DNA of 64,000 bases from Enemella evansiae (GCA_017255395.1 JAFKDC010000020.1:53130-117129), one strand, 5' to 3'. Shown: positions 35,160 to 44,230, counted from the first letter of the stretch. The notes: generated from the sequence alone by a model not told the origin. A program made the numbers and translations.

Positions 35160-36353
35160 ATGGGCACTCAGGACAGAATCGACAGGCTTGTCGGCACGCA
35201 CGCCGAAAAGCTCTCGGAACGGCTACAGGCGCACCGCGCCCAGCTTTTCCCACCGAACGCGCGAAAGCAACTGCGCAAGTTCACCAGTGGTGAGGTTGCC
35301 GCCCTTCTGGGCGTCAAGGATGCCTACCTGCGCAAGCTCAGCCTCGACGACAAGGGCCCGCAGCCCGAAACCGGCCCCGGCGGACGCCGCCTTTATTCCG
35401 CCGAGGACATCGTCGGGATGCGGCATTTCCTCGAACAGGGCGCCAAGGTGCCGGGCACCTATCTGCCCGGGCGGCGCCGGGGCGAAGATGGAACGCAGTC
35501 CGACCACCTTCAGGTGATCACGGTGATCAACTTCAAGGGCGGCTCGGGCAAGACCACGACCTCGGCGCACCTCGCGCAGAAATGCGCGCTGGACGGCTAC
35601 CGGGTGTTGGCGGTGGATCTCGATCCGCAGGCCTCCTTGTCGGCGCTGCACGGCTACCAGCCGGAATTCGACCTGATGGACGGCGGCACCCTCTACGACG
35701 CGATCCGCTACGAAGACCCGGTGCCGATCCGCGAGGTGATCCAGCGCAGCTACTACCCCTCGCTCGACATCGTGCCCGGCAACCTCGACCTGATGGAGTT
35801 CGAGCACGACACCCCCCGCGCCCTGATGAACCGCGACGGCGACACCTTCTTCACCCGGATCGGCGCGGCGCTGGCACAGGTCGAGGACGATTACGACATC
35901 GTGGTGATGGACTGCCCGCCGCAGCTGGGCTTCCTGACCATGTCGGCGCTTTCGGCGGCGACGGCGGTGCTGGTGACGGTGCATCCGCAGATGCTCGACG
36001 TCATGTCCATGTGCCAGTTCCTGCTGATGACCTCGAACCTGCTGTCGGTGGTGGCAGAGGCGGGGGGCGACATGTCCTATGACTGGTTGCGATACGTTAT
36101 AACACGCTATGAGCCCGGAGACGGCCCGCAGAACCAGATGGTCAGCTTCATGCGCTCGATGTTCGGCGAACATGTGTTGAACCACACGGTGCTGAAGTCC
36201 ACGGCGATCTCGGACGCGGGCATCACCAAGCAGACGCTCTACGAGGTCGAGCGCAGCCAGTTCACCCGCGCCACCTATGACCGCGCACGCGAAAGTCTCG
36301 ATTCCGTAAACGGAGAGATCCAGGACCTGATCCAGAAAGCTTGGGGGCGCTGA
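35160..36353 (+). CDS. repA: Plasmid partitioning ATPase RepA (ParA family)
   Basis: A 397-residue ParA-type protein. An N-terminal MerR-like DNA-binding region (about 40-90) precedes the deviant Walker A KGGSGKTT at residues 126-133; DLDPQASLS and DCPPQLGF motifs follow. RepA segregates the replicon and usually represses repABC. The ATG at 35160 begins MGTQDRI. The last codons overlap the repB start (TGATG), the normal repAB coupling. Confidence 0.95.
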   Translation: MGTQDRIDRLVGTHAEKLSERLQAHRAQLFPPNARKQLRKFTSGEVAALLGVKDAYLRKLSLDDKGPQPETGPGGRRLYSAEDIVGMRHFLEQGAKVPGTYLPGRRRGEDGTQSDHLQVITVINFKGGSGKTTTSAHLAQKCALDGYRVLAVDLDPQASLSALHGYQPEFDLMDGGTLYDAIRYEDPVPIREVIQRSYYPSLDIVPGNLDLMEFEHDTPRALMNRDGDTFFTRIGAALAQVEDDYDIVVMDCPPQLGFLTMSALSAATAVLVTVHPQMLDVMSMCQFLLMTSNLLSVVAEAGGDMSYDWLRYVITRYEPGDGPQNQMVSFMRSMFGEHVLNHTVLKSTAISDAGITKQTLYEVERSQFTRATYDRARESLDSVNGEIQDLIQKAWGR

Positions 36354-37375
36354 TGGCACGCAAGAACCTTTTGCAGGGACTCATGGACCAGTCCAGACAG
36401 CCCCCTGCCCCGCAGACCCCGGAAGCGGCCGAGCCCGCCGACGAACCGCAGGCCCGCACCCCGCGCTATGCCAAGGGCGCGATCGGCGCGGTCTCGCAGT
36501 CCATCGCAGATCTGAAAAGCCGGTCGGTGGTGGAGCTCGACCCACATCTGATCACCGAGGGCGGGCTGCGCGACCGGGTCGAACACAACGAGGCCGAGCA
36601 CGCCGCCCTGATGGAGTCGATCCGCACCTACGGCCAGCAGGTCCCGGTGCTGGTCCGCCCCAACCCCGAGGACCCGGAACGCTTCCGCATCGTCTACGGC
36701 CGCCGCCGGGTGCTGGCGCTGCGCGACCTCGGCTTGCCGGTCAAGGCGATGATCCGCGATCTCGACGACCGCGAAGCGATCATGGCGCAGGGGCAGGAGA
36801 ACTCCGCCCGCCGCGACCTGTCCTTCATCGAGAAGGCGAATTTCGCCCGGCAGATGGTCGACGCGGGCTATGACCGCAAGATCATCGCGGACGCGCTGAC
36901 CACCGACAAGACGCTGATCTCGCGGCTCTTGCAGGTGGCCGAGGCGGTGCCGGTCGAGATGATCGAGCGCATCGGCGCCGCGCCCTCGGTCGGGCGGGAC
37001 CGCTGGCTGGGCTTTGCCGCGCTCTGGACCAATCAGGGGATCGACACCGACCTCGGCCTGTCCATGCTGGACGCATCCCCCGGCCCGACGTCCGATGCCC
37101 GCTTTGACGCGCTGATGGGCTGGCTCGAAAAACGGCGCGCGGACGCGGGAAAATCCGCTGCCCCATTGCCGAAATCACCGGACCCCGAGACGCGCAAGCG
37201 GGATCTGACCGCTCCGGATGGCCGCAAACTGGGCCAGGTGACCCGGCGCGGCAACCGTTTGCGTATCGACCTGGCCGCCAAGAGTGCCCGGGGCTTCGAC
37301 CGGTGGCTGGACGAGAACCTTGAAAGACTTCACCGCGACTGGCTTGCCATGCGCGAGGAGGACGGGCGCGACTAG
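36353..37375 (+). CDS. repB: Plasmid partitioning protein RepB (ParB family)
   Basis: A 340-residue ParB-like protein starting MARKNLLQG, with the ParB nuclease-like domain (RIVYGRRRVLALRDLG near 105-120, then QGQENSARRDLSFIEKA near 145-160) and a following HTH region (DRKIIADALTTDKTLISRLL). RepB binds parS centromeres (GTT-N4-GC-N4-AAC palindromes at 37504 and 38709 are candidates) and loads RepA. The start overlaps repA's stop. Confidence 0.95.
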   Translation: MARKNLLQGLMDQSRQPPAPQTPEAAEPADEPQARTPRYAKGAIGAVSQSIADLKSRSVVELDPHLITEGGLRDRVEHNEAEHAALMESIRTYGQQVPVLVRPNPEDPERFRIVYGRRRVLALRDLGLPVKAMIRDLDDREAIMAQGQENSARRDLSFIEKANFARQMVDAGYDRKIIADALTTDKTLISRLLQVAEAVPVEMIERIGAAPSVGRDRWLGFAALWTNQGIDTDLGLSMLDASPGPTSDARFDALMGWLEKRRADAGKSAAPLPKSPDPETRKRDLTAPDGRKLGQVTRRGNRLRIDLAAKSARGFDRWLDENLERLHRDWLAMREEDGRD

Positions 37376-37430
37376 GCCCGATGAGCAGAGCAGTGAAACC
37401 AAGGCAGGAGGCACGACACGGCAGAGACTG

Positions 37431-37465
37431 AAAAAGAAAAACCCCCCAGAACGCATTCCGGAGGG
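37431..37465 (-). terminator. Rho-independent terminator of the antisense RNA
   Basis: Read on the minus strand: a 10-bp stem (two G-T wobbles) with loop TGCG (37442-37465) followed directly by TTTTTCTTTTT. This is the most classical intrinsic terminator in the window and shows that a minus-strand transcript ends just before repC. Confidence 0.82.
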
Positions 37466-37495
37466 CTTCCCTGATATGTAGCAATCTCAAGGTAG
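37431..37495 (-). ncRNA. Putative antisense counter-transcribed RNA (repABC incompatibility RNA)
   Basis: repABC plasmids encode a small antisense RNA between repB and repC that limits RepC. Here a clear minus-strand terminator (37431-37465) sits in that spacer. The upstream end is approximate: a minus-strand TTGACA lies within the parS-like palindrome at 37504, giving a possible -35, but no good -10 was found, so the 5' end is a guess. Confidence 0.6.
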
Positions 37496-37503
37496 CTCCA
37501 TAA

Positions 37504-37519
37504 GTTGACAGCTGTCAAC
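37504..37519. promoter_or_regulatory. parS-like centromere palindrome, copy 1 (repB-repC spacer)
   Basis: The perfect 16-bp palindrome GTTGACAGCTGTCAAC fits the repABC parS consensus GTT-N4-GC-N4-AAC. It lies 47 bp before repC. It contains TTGACA on both strands, so RepB binding here could also affect promoters of repC and the antisense RNA. Confidence 0.8.
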
Positions 37520-37566
37520 GGCGGTTTTGTGAAACCGGGCGGGAATTCTTTGCCTCGTGAAAAAAT

Positions 37567-38742
37567 ATGGAACGCATCACCCTGACGCCCTTTGGGCGTG
37601 GGCCGATTTCCCTCGGCCAACTTCTGGAGGCGGTCACGCCCGCACCAGCGGACATGGAACCTGTCGCCAAATGGCAGGTCTTTCGCGCCCTCACCGAGGC
37701 CCGCGCGGCTTACGGTGTGACGGATCGGGAGCTTTCGGTGCTGAACGCCCTGCTGACCTTCCTGCCCGGTGATGACCTGGATCCGAAGCAAGGTCTGATC
37801 GTCTTCCCGTCGAACGCCACCCTTTCGGCCCGGGCGCATGGGATGCCGGAAAGCACCCTGCGGCGACACCTTGCCCGTCTGGTCTCTGCCGGCGTGATCC
37901 GGCGGCACGACAGCCCGAACGGCAAACGCTACGCACGCCGGGACAGCGCCGGCAGATTGTCCCGGGCCTTTGGCTTCGACCTCTCTCCCCTGCTCCACCA
38001 AAGCGCTGAAATCGCCGAACGCGCGCTTGAGGCCCGCCAGCAGGTGGAGGCCCTCAAGCGCCTGCGCGAGGATTGCGTTCTGCTGATCCGCGACGGGTTT
38101 GCCCTGCTCGCGATGGTCCAGGACGAACAGAACGCTTGGGACAGTGCAGAAGACACCCTGCGGCTTGCCCAAAGAGCCACGCGGCGCAAACCACGCCTTG
38201 AGGCCCTGTTGGATCTGCGGGACGATTTGCTTGCGCTCCGCGACCGGCTGGAAGCAACCCTGCCCCGCATCGAGACGCCGGAAACCCCGGTTGCCGCAGA
38301 CGAAATGAGCGGCAGTGCCGTCGAAAATGAGCGGCACCATATAAGTTCAGATAAAGATATCGATCTTTCTGAATCCGCTATGAAGACAGTGCGTGACAGG
38401 AAACTTCCGCAGCTAACGGTGGACCTGCTGCATTCGGCTTGCCCCGAATTGCAGACCTACAATCCCGATGGCTCAAAGGATTGGGCTGGTGTGGCCCGCA
38501 GCGGCCAGACGGTCTCAAGAATGATGGGGATCGCTCCCGAGACATGGCGCGAGGCCTGCGAGAGCATGGGACCTGTGCACGCGACGGCGACGGTGGGCTG
38601 TATCCTCGAACGGTTCGACCGCATCCGATCCCCGGGCGCCTACCTGAGACATCTATCGGCAAAAGCGCGGCGGAACGACTTCAACCCGATGCCAATGCTT
38701 CTGGCACAGTTGACAGCTGTCAACCGCCGCGCAACCGCGTGA
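37567..38742 (+). CDS. repC: Replication initiator RepC
   Basis: A 391-residue RepC initiator with an N-terminal winged-helix region (TLSARAHGMPESTLRRHLARLVSAGVI near 80-105), a central linker with coiled-coil-like residues, and a C-terminal domain. An AT-rich tract inside the gene (38325-38385) is the likely origin, as in other repABC replicons. The 3' end contains the second parS palindrome within the codons for LTAVN. The Shine-Dalgarno is weak, consistent with tight antisense control. Confidence 0.95.
   Translation: MERITLTPFGRGPISLGQLLEAVTPAPADMEPVAKWQVFRALTEARAAYGVTDRELSVLNALLTFLPGDDLDPKQGLIVFPSNATLSARAHGMPESTLRRHLARLVSAGVIRRHDSPNGKRYARRDSAGRLSRAFGFDLSPLLHQSAEIAERALEARQQVEALKRLREDCVLLIRDGFALLAMVQDEQNAWDSAEDTLRLAQRATRRKPRLEALLDLRDDLLALRDRLEATLPRIETPETPVAADEMSGSAVENERHHISSDKDIDLSESAMKTVRDRKLPQLTVDLLHSACPELQTYNPDGSKDWAGVARSGQTVSRMMGIAPETWREACESMGPVHATATVGCILERFDRIRSPGAYLRHLSAKARRNDFNPMPMLLAQLTAVNRRATA
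38325..38385. other. Likely replication origin (AT-rich tract inside repC)
   Basis: This segment is markedly AT-rich compared with the rest of repC and contains the inverted repeat AAAGAT-ATCG-ATCTTT. Replication origins of repABC plasmids map to an AT-rich region within repC, so the placement is by analogy. Confidence 0.5.
38709..38724. promoter_or_regulatory. parS-like centromere palindrome, copy 2 (inside the repC 3' end)
   Basis: Identical to the copy at 37504 (GTTGACAGCTGTCAAC). It is embedded in the last codons of repC, ending 18 bp before the end of the gene. Two identical 16-bp palindromes bracketing repC cannot reasonably be chance. Confidence 0.8.
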
Positions 38743-38771
38743 AGATTTCGTGGACCAGACCCAGGGCCATG

Positions 38772-38800
38772 AAAAAGGCCGCGATCCGAAGACCGCGGCC
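38772..38800 (-). terminator. Terminator of the second dipeptide-binding protein gene
   Basis: Read on the minus strand: stem GGCCGCG/CGCGGCC with a 10-nt loop followed by TTTTTC, located 28 bp after the stop at 38829. It separates this transcript from the convergent repC. Confidence 0.75.
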
Positions 38801-38828
38801 CAACCAGCCCAGGCGAGTTGGGTCTGGG

Positions 38829-40418
38829 TTATTCCTTCTCGACGAGGCGGTAGAACACGAGGTCCGAGCTGGCACCGTGGACATAGCCCGAGACATCCTC
38901 GTCCATGCCGACCTGAAGCGTCGCCTGATACATGATGACGAAAGGCGCGCTGGCCTGAACATCCTTTTGCAGGTCGAGGTACATTTGCTTGCGCGTTTCG
39001 GGATCGCTTTCCGACAGCGCCGCCATGGTGCGCTCGTTCATGCCGTCCGGCACCGCCCAGGCGTTGCGCCACGTCGTCGTCGAGGCATAGCCGTCGTCAT
39101 CGTTGTTGGCGTTATAGGCGAAGGCCTTGGCGTTCGAATGCGGGTCGTTGAAGTCGGGTCCCCAGTACAGCATGATCGCCTCGTGTTCGCGGGCGCGGTA
39201 CTTGGTGATGATCGCCGCCGTGGTGCCCGGCACGATGTCGAAGTTGATGCCCGCATCGGCAAAGCTCGCCTGAAGCGACTGCGCCACGTCGGTGAAGGGG
39301 GCGAAGTTGAAGACGTCCATCTCGACGTTGATCGGAAGCTCTACGCCCGCATCCGCGAGGATCTGTTTCGCCTTCTCGGGATCGTAGGTGAAGGGCGTAT
39401 CTTCCAGTGCGCCGGGGAAGCCCTTGGGCCAGAAGGCCTGATGGGTTTCCATCTGACCCTTGAGCAGGGTGGAGGTCAGCCCCTCGTAGTCGATCAGGTA
39501 GCGCGAGGCCTCCCACAGGGCCTCACTCGTCAGTTCCGGGACCTTCTGGTTGAAAGAGATGAAGTGGATGGCGGCCTGCGGATAGACGCCGACCTCGAAG
39601 CCGTCCTCGGGCAGGGCGGCGATCTGTTCCGGCGTCATGTTGCGGGCGATGTCGACGTCACCCTGTTCCAGAAGCAGCTGCTGGGTCGCGGCCTCGGCGA
39701 CGTGGCGGATGATGATCTGCTCCATCTTCGGCGCGCCCTTGTAGTAGTCGGGGTTCGCCGTCAGCCGCAGCATCTCTGCCGGGCGGTACATCTGCATCTT
39801 GAAGGCGCCGGAACCGGCCGAGTTGGTGTTGAGCCAGGCGTTGCCCATGTCGCCATCGGCTTCGTGTTCCTTCACCAGCGCCGAGTCGACGATGGAAGAG
39901 GGCCGGGCGGCCAGCACGTTCATCACGAAGGCGGGGGAAAAGTCACCCGCGTATTTCAGCGTGACGGTGTTGCCTTCGCCGGTGACCATCTCTTCGATGT
40001 TCTCGGGGGTCCAGCCCAGTTGCGTCAGGATGAAGGCCGGGTTCTTGTTCAGCGCCACGACGCGCTTGAAGCTGTAGATCACATCGGCGGCGGTGACGGG
40101 GTTGCCGGAGTGGAAGGTGACGCCGTCGCGCAGGGTGAAGGTGATGGTGCGGTTCTCGGCATCCGTCTCCCACGAGTCCGCCAGACCGCCGACAAGCGCG
40201 GTCGTGTCCTCGGCGTCGTATTGCACGAGGCGGTCGTAGACGTTGGCCATGTATTCGGACGAGGTGAATTCATAGGCCTGCGCCGGGTCGAGCGCGACGA
40301 TGTCGTCGATGTTCTGCGCCACCACCAGCACGTTCGGCGGCGTGTCTGACAGGGCAGGGGCCGCGACCAGGGTCAGGCCGGTCAGGGCCGCCGCGATCAG
40401 GCTAAGGGGTTTCTTCAT
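38829..40418 (-). CDS. ABC transporter substrate-binding protein, family 5 (dipeptide type), second system
   Basis: A 529-residue periplasmic family 5 binding protein with a Sec signal peptide ending near residue 24 (ALS-D). AGGAGG lies 7 nt before the ATG at 40418. It is transcribed alone and ends at a terminator. The cognate permeases and ATPases are divergent at 40.6-44.1 kb, with the operator at 40541 between them. Ligand unknown; it differs substantially from the 7593 protein. Confidence 0.92.
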   Translation of the reverse strand: MKKPLSLIAAALTGLTLVAAPALSDTPPNVLVVAQNIDDIVALDPAQAYEFTSSEYMANVYDRLVQYDAEDTTALVGGLADSWETDAENRTITFTLRDGVTFHSGNPVTAADVIYSFKRVVALNKNPAFILTQLGWTPENIEEMVTGEGNTVTLKYAGDFSPAFVMNVLAARPSSIVDSALVKEHEADGDMGNAWLNTNSAGSGAFKMQMYRPAEMLRLTANPDYYKGAPKMEQIIIRHVAEAATQQLLLEQGDVDIARNMTPEQIAALPEDGFEVGVYPQAAIHFISFNQKVPELTSEALWEASRYLIDYEGLTSTLLKGQMETHQAFWPKGFPGALEDTPFTYDPEKAKQILADAGVELPINVEMDVFNFAPFTDVAQSLQASFADAGINFDIVPGTTAAIITKYRAREHEAIMLYWGPDFNDPHSNAKAFAYNANNDDDGYASTTTWRNAWAVPDGMNERTMAALSESDPETRKQMYLDLQKDVQASAPFVIMYQATLQVGMDEDVSGYVHGASSDLVFYRLVEKE

Positions 40419-40540
40419 GGGGTGACCTCCTGTTGAGCAAACCCGCCGCCATTCGGGAGCGGCGGTTGTTTTCACGTGGCCCGATGGGACCGGGTGCCGT
40501 AAAATATTTTTACTGTAAGCAGAACGGTCTTTACATGAAA

Positions 40541-40564
40541 AGAACTTTTGTTCGTAATGCGGAC
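40541..40564 (+). promoter_or_regulatory. Tripartite operator in the second dipeptide ABC promoter
   Basis: Half-sites AGAAC, GTTCG and CGGAC with spacers TTTT and TAATG. It lies 33 bp before the dppB start (plus) and 122 bp upstream of the binding-protein gene (minus). Nearby, GTAAA-N5-TTTAC (40499-40513) forms another AT-rich palindrome. Confidence 0.7.
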
Positions 40565-40597
40565 AATCTGAGGCGGTAACTGTGGAGGATCAGGCGT

Positions 40598-41653
40598 TTG
40601 GCTGCGAATTTGTCCGATACGGGTGGCACGGGCGCCGTGGCGCTTGATTTGTTGGCCGGGGCAGGGCGATTCGTCGTGGTGACGGCCTTCACCTTCCTCG
40701 GGCTTCTGGCGATCACCTTCTTCATCGGGCGCGTGGTGCCGATCGACCCGGTGGTCTCTGTCGTGGGCGACCGCGCCACGCAGGAGGTCTATGAGGCGAC
40801 GCGCCTGGCCATGGGCCTCGACAAGCCTCTTGTCATACAATTCGCGATCTACGTGCGGGACGTGCTGACCGGGGATCTGGGCGTCTCGCTGACCACCGGG
40901 CGGCCGGTGGTGGAGGACCTCAAGCGGTTCTTCCCGGCCACGGTCGAGATGGCGACGGCGGGCATCCTGATCGGCGTACTTCTGGGTGTGCCCATGGGCG
41001 TGATCGCGGCGGCGCGGGCGGGCAGCTGGCTTGATCAGGGCATCCGGGTGCTGGGGCTTCTGGGCTACTCGGTCCCGGCCTTCTGGATGGGGCTGGTGGG
41101 GCTGGCGGTCTTCTACGCGGGCCTCGGCTGGGTCGCGGGGCCGGGGCGGATCGACATCTTCTATGACGGGCTGGTGCCCACGGTGACGGGCCTTTTGACG
41201 GTGGACGCGCTTCTGGCCGGGGACTGGACGGTCTTCGGCAACGCGGTCTCGCACCTGATCCTGCCGGCCTCGATCCTCGGGTTCTTCAGCCTTGCCTATA
41301 TCGCGCGGATGACGCGCAGCTTCATGCTGGACCAACTGGCGCAGGAATTCGTGACGACCGCCCGGGTCAAGGGAGTCAGCGAGCGGGCGGTGATCTGGAA
41401 ACACGCCTTCTACCCGATCCGGGTGCAGCTGGTGACGGTGATCGGCCTCAGCTACGCAGTGCTGCTGGAAGGGTCGGTCATGGTCGAGATCGTCTTCTCG
41501 TGGCCGGGGATCGGCAACTACCTGACGACGGCGCTGTTGCGCGCGGACATGGCGGCGGTGATGGGGGCGACGATCCTGATCGGGACGGTCTTCATCGTGA
41601 TCAACCGGCTGTCGGATCTCTTGTACCGGGTCTTCGACCCGAGGAGCCGCTGA
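40598..41653 (+). CDS. Dipeptide ABC transporter permease (DppB type), second system
   Basis: A 351-residue DppB-like permease with a strong first helix (VVVTAFTFLGLLAITFFIG) and an EAA loop (EFVTTARVKGVSERAV). It begins with TTG; GGAGG lies 8 nt upstream. It overlaps the next permease start (TGATG). First of four plus-strand genes divergent from their binding protein. Confidence 0.92.
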   Translation: MAANLSDTGGTGAVALDLLAGAGRFVVVTAFTFLGLLAITFFIGRVVPIDPVVSVVGDRATQEVYEATRLAMGLDKPLVIQFAIYVRDVLTGDLGVSLTTGRPVVEDLKRFFPATVEMATAGILIGVLLGVPMGVIAAARAGSWLDQGIRVLGLLGYSVPAFWMGLVGLAVFYAGLGWVAGPGRIDIFYDGLVPTVTGLLTVDALLAGDWTVFGNAVSHLILPASILGFFSLAYIARMTRSFMLDQLAQEFVTTARVKGVSERAVIWKHAFYPIRVQLVTVIGLSYAVLLEGSVMVEIVFSWPGIGNYLTTALLRADMAAVMGATILIGTVFIVINRLSDLLYRVFDPRSR

Positions 41654-42555
41654 TGACCCTGCACGACTGGCTGACGGACGACGCGCCCGCCTCGAAGTGG
41701 CAGGCGCAGGCGGGGCAGATGTGGTCCATCGCGCGGGCCTTTGCGCGCAATCCGCTGGCCATGCTGGGGGCGGTGATCATCGGCGCGCTGGTGGTGGTGG
41801 CGGTCTTCGCGCCGTGGCTGGCGCCCTATTCGCCGGTGGGGCAGGACCTTGGCGCGCGGCTGCTGCCGCCCTCCGCCGCGCATTGGCTGGGCACTGACGA
41901 GCTGGGCCGCGACATCCTCAGCCGGATCATCCACGGCGCGCGGATCACGCTGGTGATCGTGGTCATGGTGGCGGTGATCTCGGCACCGCTCGGGCTGCTG
42001 ATCGGGGCGGTCGCGGGCTACTTCGGCGGCTGGGTGGACCGGGTGCTGATGGCCCTGACCGATGTCTTCCTGTCGCTGCCCAAGCTGATCCTCGCGCTGG
42101 CCTTCGTCGCGGCGCTGGGGGCGGGGTTGCAGAACGCCATCATCGCCATCGCCGTGACCGCATGGCCCGCCTATGCGCGCATCGCGCGGGCCGAGACGCT
42201 GACCTTCCGCAACGCAGAGTTCATCGCGGCGGTGCGGTTGCAAGGCGCATCGCACCTGCGGGTGATCGGGCTGCATGTCATGCCGCTGTGCCTGTCCTCG
42301 ACCATCATCCGGGTGACGCTGGACATGGCGGGGATCATTCTGACCGCCGCGGGCCTCGGCTTCCTCGGCCTGGGCGCGCAACCGCCCTTGCCGGAGTGGG
42401 GGGCGATGATCTCGCGCGGGCGGTCCTTCATCCTCGACCAGTGGTGGGTGGCGACCATGCCGGGCTTTGCCATCATCATCGTGTCGCTTGGCTTCTGCTT
42501 CCTCGGCGACGGACTGCGCGACGTGCTCGACCCCAAGCAGCGGGAGGGCCGCTGA
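41653..42555 (+). CDS. Dipeptide ABC transporter permease (DppC type), second system
   Basis: A 300-residue DppC-like permease starting MTLHDWL, with the OppC-N-terminal-like region, DELGRDILSRIIHGARITL near 84 and the EAA loop (EFIAAVRLQGASHLRV). It overlaps both the upstream and downstream genes (TGATG), indicating tight coupling. Confidence 0.92.
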   Translation: MTLHDWLTDDAPASKWQAQAGQMWSIARAFARNPLAMLGAVIIGALVVVAVFAPWLAPYSPVGQDLGARLLPPSAAHWLGTDELGRDILSRIIHGARITLVIVVMVAVISAPLGLLIGAVAGYFGGWVDRVLMALTDVFLSLPKLILALAFVAALGAGLQNAIIAIAVTAWPAYARIARAETLTFRNAEFIAAVRLQGASHLRVIGLHVMPLCLSSTIIRVTLDMAGIILTAAGLGFLGLGAQPPLPEWGAMISRGRSFILDQWWVATMPGFAIIIVSLGFCFLGDGLRDVLDPKQREGR

Positions 42556-43373
42556 TGCTGGAACTTCGCAACCTGAGGGTGAGCTTCCCCGGCCCGCGCG
42601 GCCCGGTCGAGGTGGTGCGCGGCGTCTCCTTCGACCTTGGCCGGGAGCGGCTGGGGATCGTCGGCGAAAGCGGCTCGGGCAAGTCGCTGACCGGCCGGGC
42701 GATCCTGCGTCTGCTGCGTCCGCCCGCGCGGGTCAGCGTGGACCGGCTGGCCTTCGACGGGCAGGATCTGATGGCGATGAGCGACCGGCAGATGCGGGCC
42801 ATCCGGGGCGCGCGCATCAGCATGGTGATGCAGGACCCGCGCTATTCGCTGAACCCGGTGATGACCGTGGGCGACCAGATCGCCGAGGCGCTGCGCGTGC
42901 ACGAGCGCCTGCCGCGCCGGGCCGTGCGCACCCGCGTGGCCGAGATGCTGGACCGCGTGCGCATCCACGACCCCGAGCGGGTGATGCGGCTTTATCCGCA
43001 CGAGGTCTCGGGCGGCATGGGCCAGCGCGTCATGATCGCCATGATGCTGATCCCGAAACCCGATATCCTGATCGCGGACGAGCCGACCAGCGCCTTGGAC
43101 GTCAGCGTGCAGGCGCAGATGCTGGACCTGATCGAAGAGATGATCGCCGAGAACGGCATGGGGCTGATCCTGATCTCGCATGACCTCGACCTTGTGGCGC
43201 GCTACTGCGACCGGGTGCTGGTGATGAACCGCGGCGAAGTGGTCGAAGAGCTGGACGCCCGCCACCTTCACGCGGCACGGCACCCCTATACGCGCGGCCT
43301 TTTGGACGCGGTGCCGCGCATGGACGAGACGCGGCAGGTCCTGCCGGTCATGGACCGGGGGGCGGGGACATGA
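42555..43373 (+). CDS. Dipeptide ABC transporter ATPase (DppD type), second system
   Basis: A 272-residue ATPase with Walker A GESGSGKS near residue 38, signature VSGGMGQRVMIA and Walker [12 protein letters not shown]. It is shorter than the 321-residue paralogue at 4734 and lacks most of the C-terminal Cys-rich extension. It overlaps the next ATPase by 4 bp. Confidence 0.92.
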   Translation: MLELRNLRVSFPGPRGPVEVVRGVSFDLGRERLGIVGESGSGKSLTGRAILRLLRPPARVSVDRLAFDGQDLMAMSDRQMRAIRGARISMVMQDPRYSLNPVMTVGDQIAEALRVHERLPRRAVRTRVAEMLDRVRIHDPERVMRLYPHEVSGGMGQRVMIAMMLIPKPDILIADEPTSALDVSVQAQMLDLIEEMIAENGMGLILISHDLDLVARYCDRVLVMNRGEVVEELDARHLHAARHPYTRGLLDAVPRMDETRQVLPVMDRGAGT

Positions 43374-44128
43374 GCGCGCTGGACATCGAACACCTCTTCG
43401 TGCGCTACGGGCGGATGGACGTGGTGCAGGACGTGTCGATCCGCGTGGCCGAGGGCGAAAGCTATGCGCTGGTCGGCGAAAGCGGATCGGGCAAGTCGAC
43501 CATCCTGCGGGCGGTCTGCGGCATGGTGCCGGACTGGCGCGGGCGGATCCGCCTCGACGGGGAGGACCGGGCGCAGATGGGGCAGGGGGCCTTTGCGCGC
43601 CACTGCCAGATGGTGTTTCAGGACCCCTATGCCAGCCTGCACCCGCGCCGGACGGTGGATGCCACCCTGTCCGAGCCGCTGAAGATCCACGGCATCGGGG
43701 ACCGCGACGCGCGGGTGGTGGAGACGATGCGCAGCGTGGGTCTGGACCCGCGCTACCGCTTCCGTTTTCCGCACCAGCTGTCCGGCGGGCAGCGCCAGCG
43801 GGTGGCGATTGCCCGCGCCCTGATGCTGGACCCGAAACTGCTGCTGCTGGACGAGCCGACAAGCGCGCTGGATGTCAGCGTGCAGGCGGAGATCCTGAAC
43901 CTGCTGGTCAGGCTGCGGGCCGAGCGCGGGCTGACCTATGTCCTCGTGACCCACGCGCTGCCGGTGGTCAGTTTCCTCTGCGACCGGCTGGGCGTGCTGC
44001 ACAAGGGCCGCATGGTCGAAGAGGCCCCGGTCTCTGTGCTGCGGCAGGGCGGGTTCACCCAGCCCTACACGCGGGAGCTTTACGCGGCCTCGCTGGGGGC
44101 CGGAGAGCGGGTGCGCGATGCGGGGTAG
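43370..44128 (+). CDS. Dipeptide ABC transporter ATPase (DppF type), second system
   Basis: A 252-residue ATPase with Walker A GESGSGKS near residue 38, signature [15 protein letters not shown] and Walker [12 protein letters not shown]. Like its partner it is short and lacks the Cys-rich tail. It is the last gene of the transporter; a GC-rich inverted repeat (CCGGCC/GGCCGG at 44143-44159) follows without a T-run. Confidence 0.92.
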   Translation: MSALDIEHLFVRYGRMDVVQDVSIRVAEGESYALVGESGSGKSTILRAVCGMVPDWRGRIRLDGEDRAQMGQGAFARHCQMVFQDPYASLHPRRTVDATLSEPLKIHGIGDRDARVVETMRSVGLDPRYRFRFPHQLSGGQRQRVAIARALMLDPKLLLLDEPTSALDVSVQAEILNLLVRLRAERGLTYVLVTHALPVVSFLCDRLGVLHKGRMVEEAPVSVLRQGGFTQPYTRELYAASLGAGERVRDAG

Positions 44129-44230
44129 GGGGGCTGACAGGGCCGGCCGCCCGGGCCGGACGCGGGCGGCGACGGTTTTCCGCGCGACGGCCCCCGCAAC
44201 CGTGCTAAGGGCAGGGCAGGAGGGCGCATC

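Noticed and set aside
44143..44159. CCGGCC-N5-GGCCGG after the second dipeptide transporter as an intrinsic terminator
   Set aside because: Short GC-only stem with no T-run in very GC-rich DNA; not distinguishable from background.
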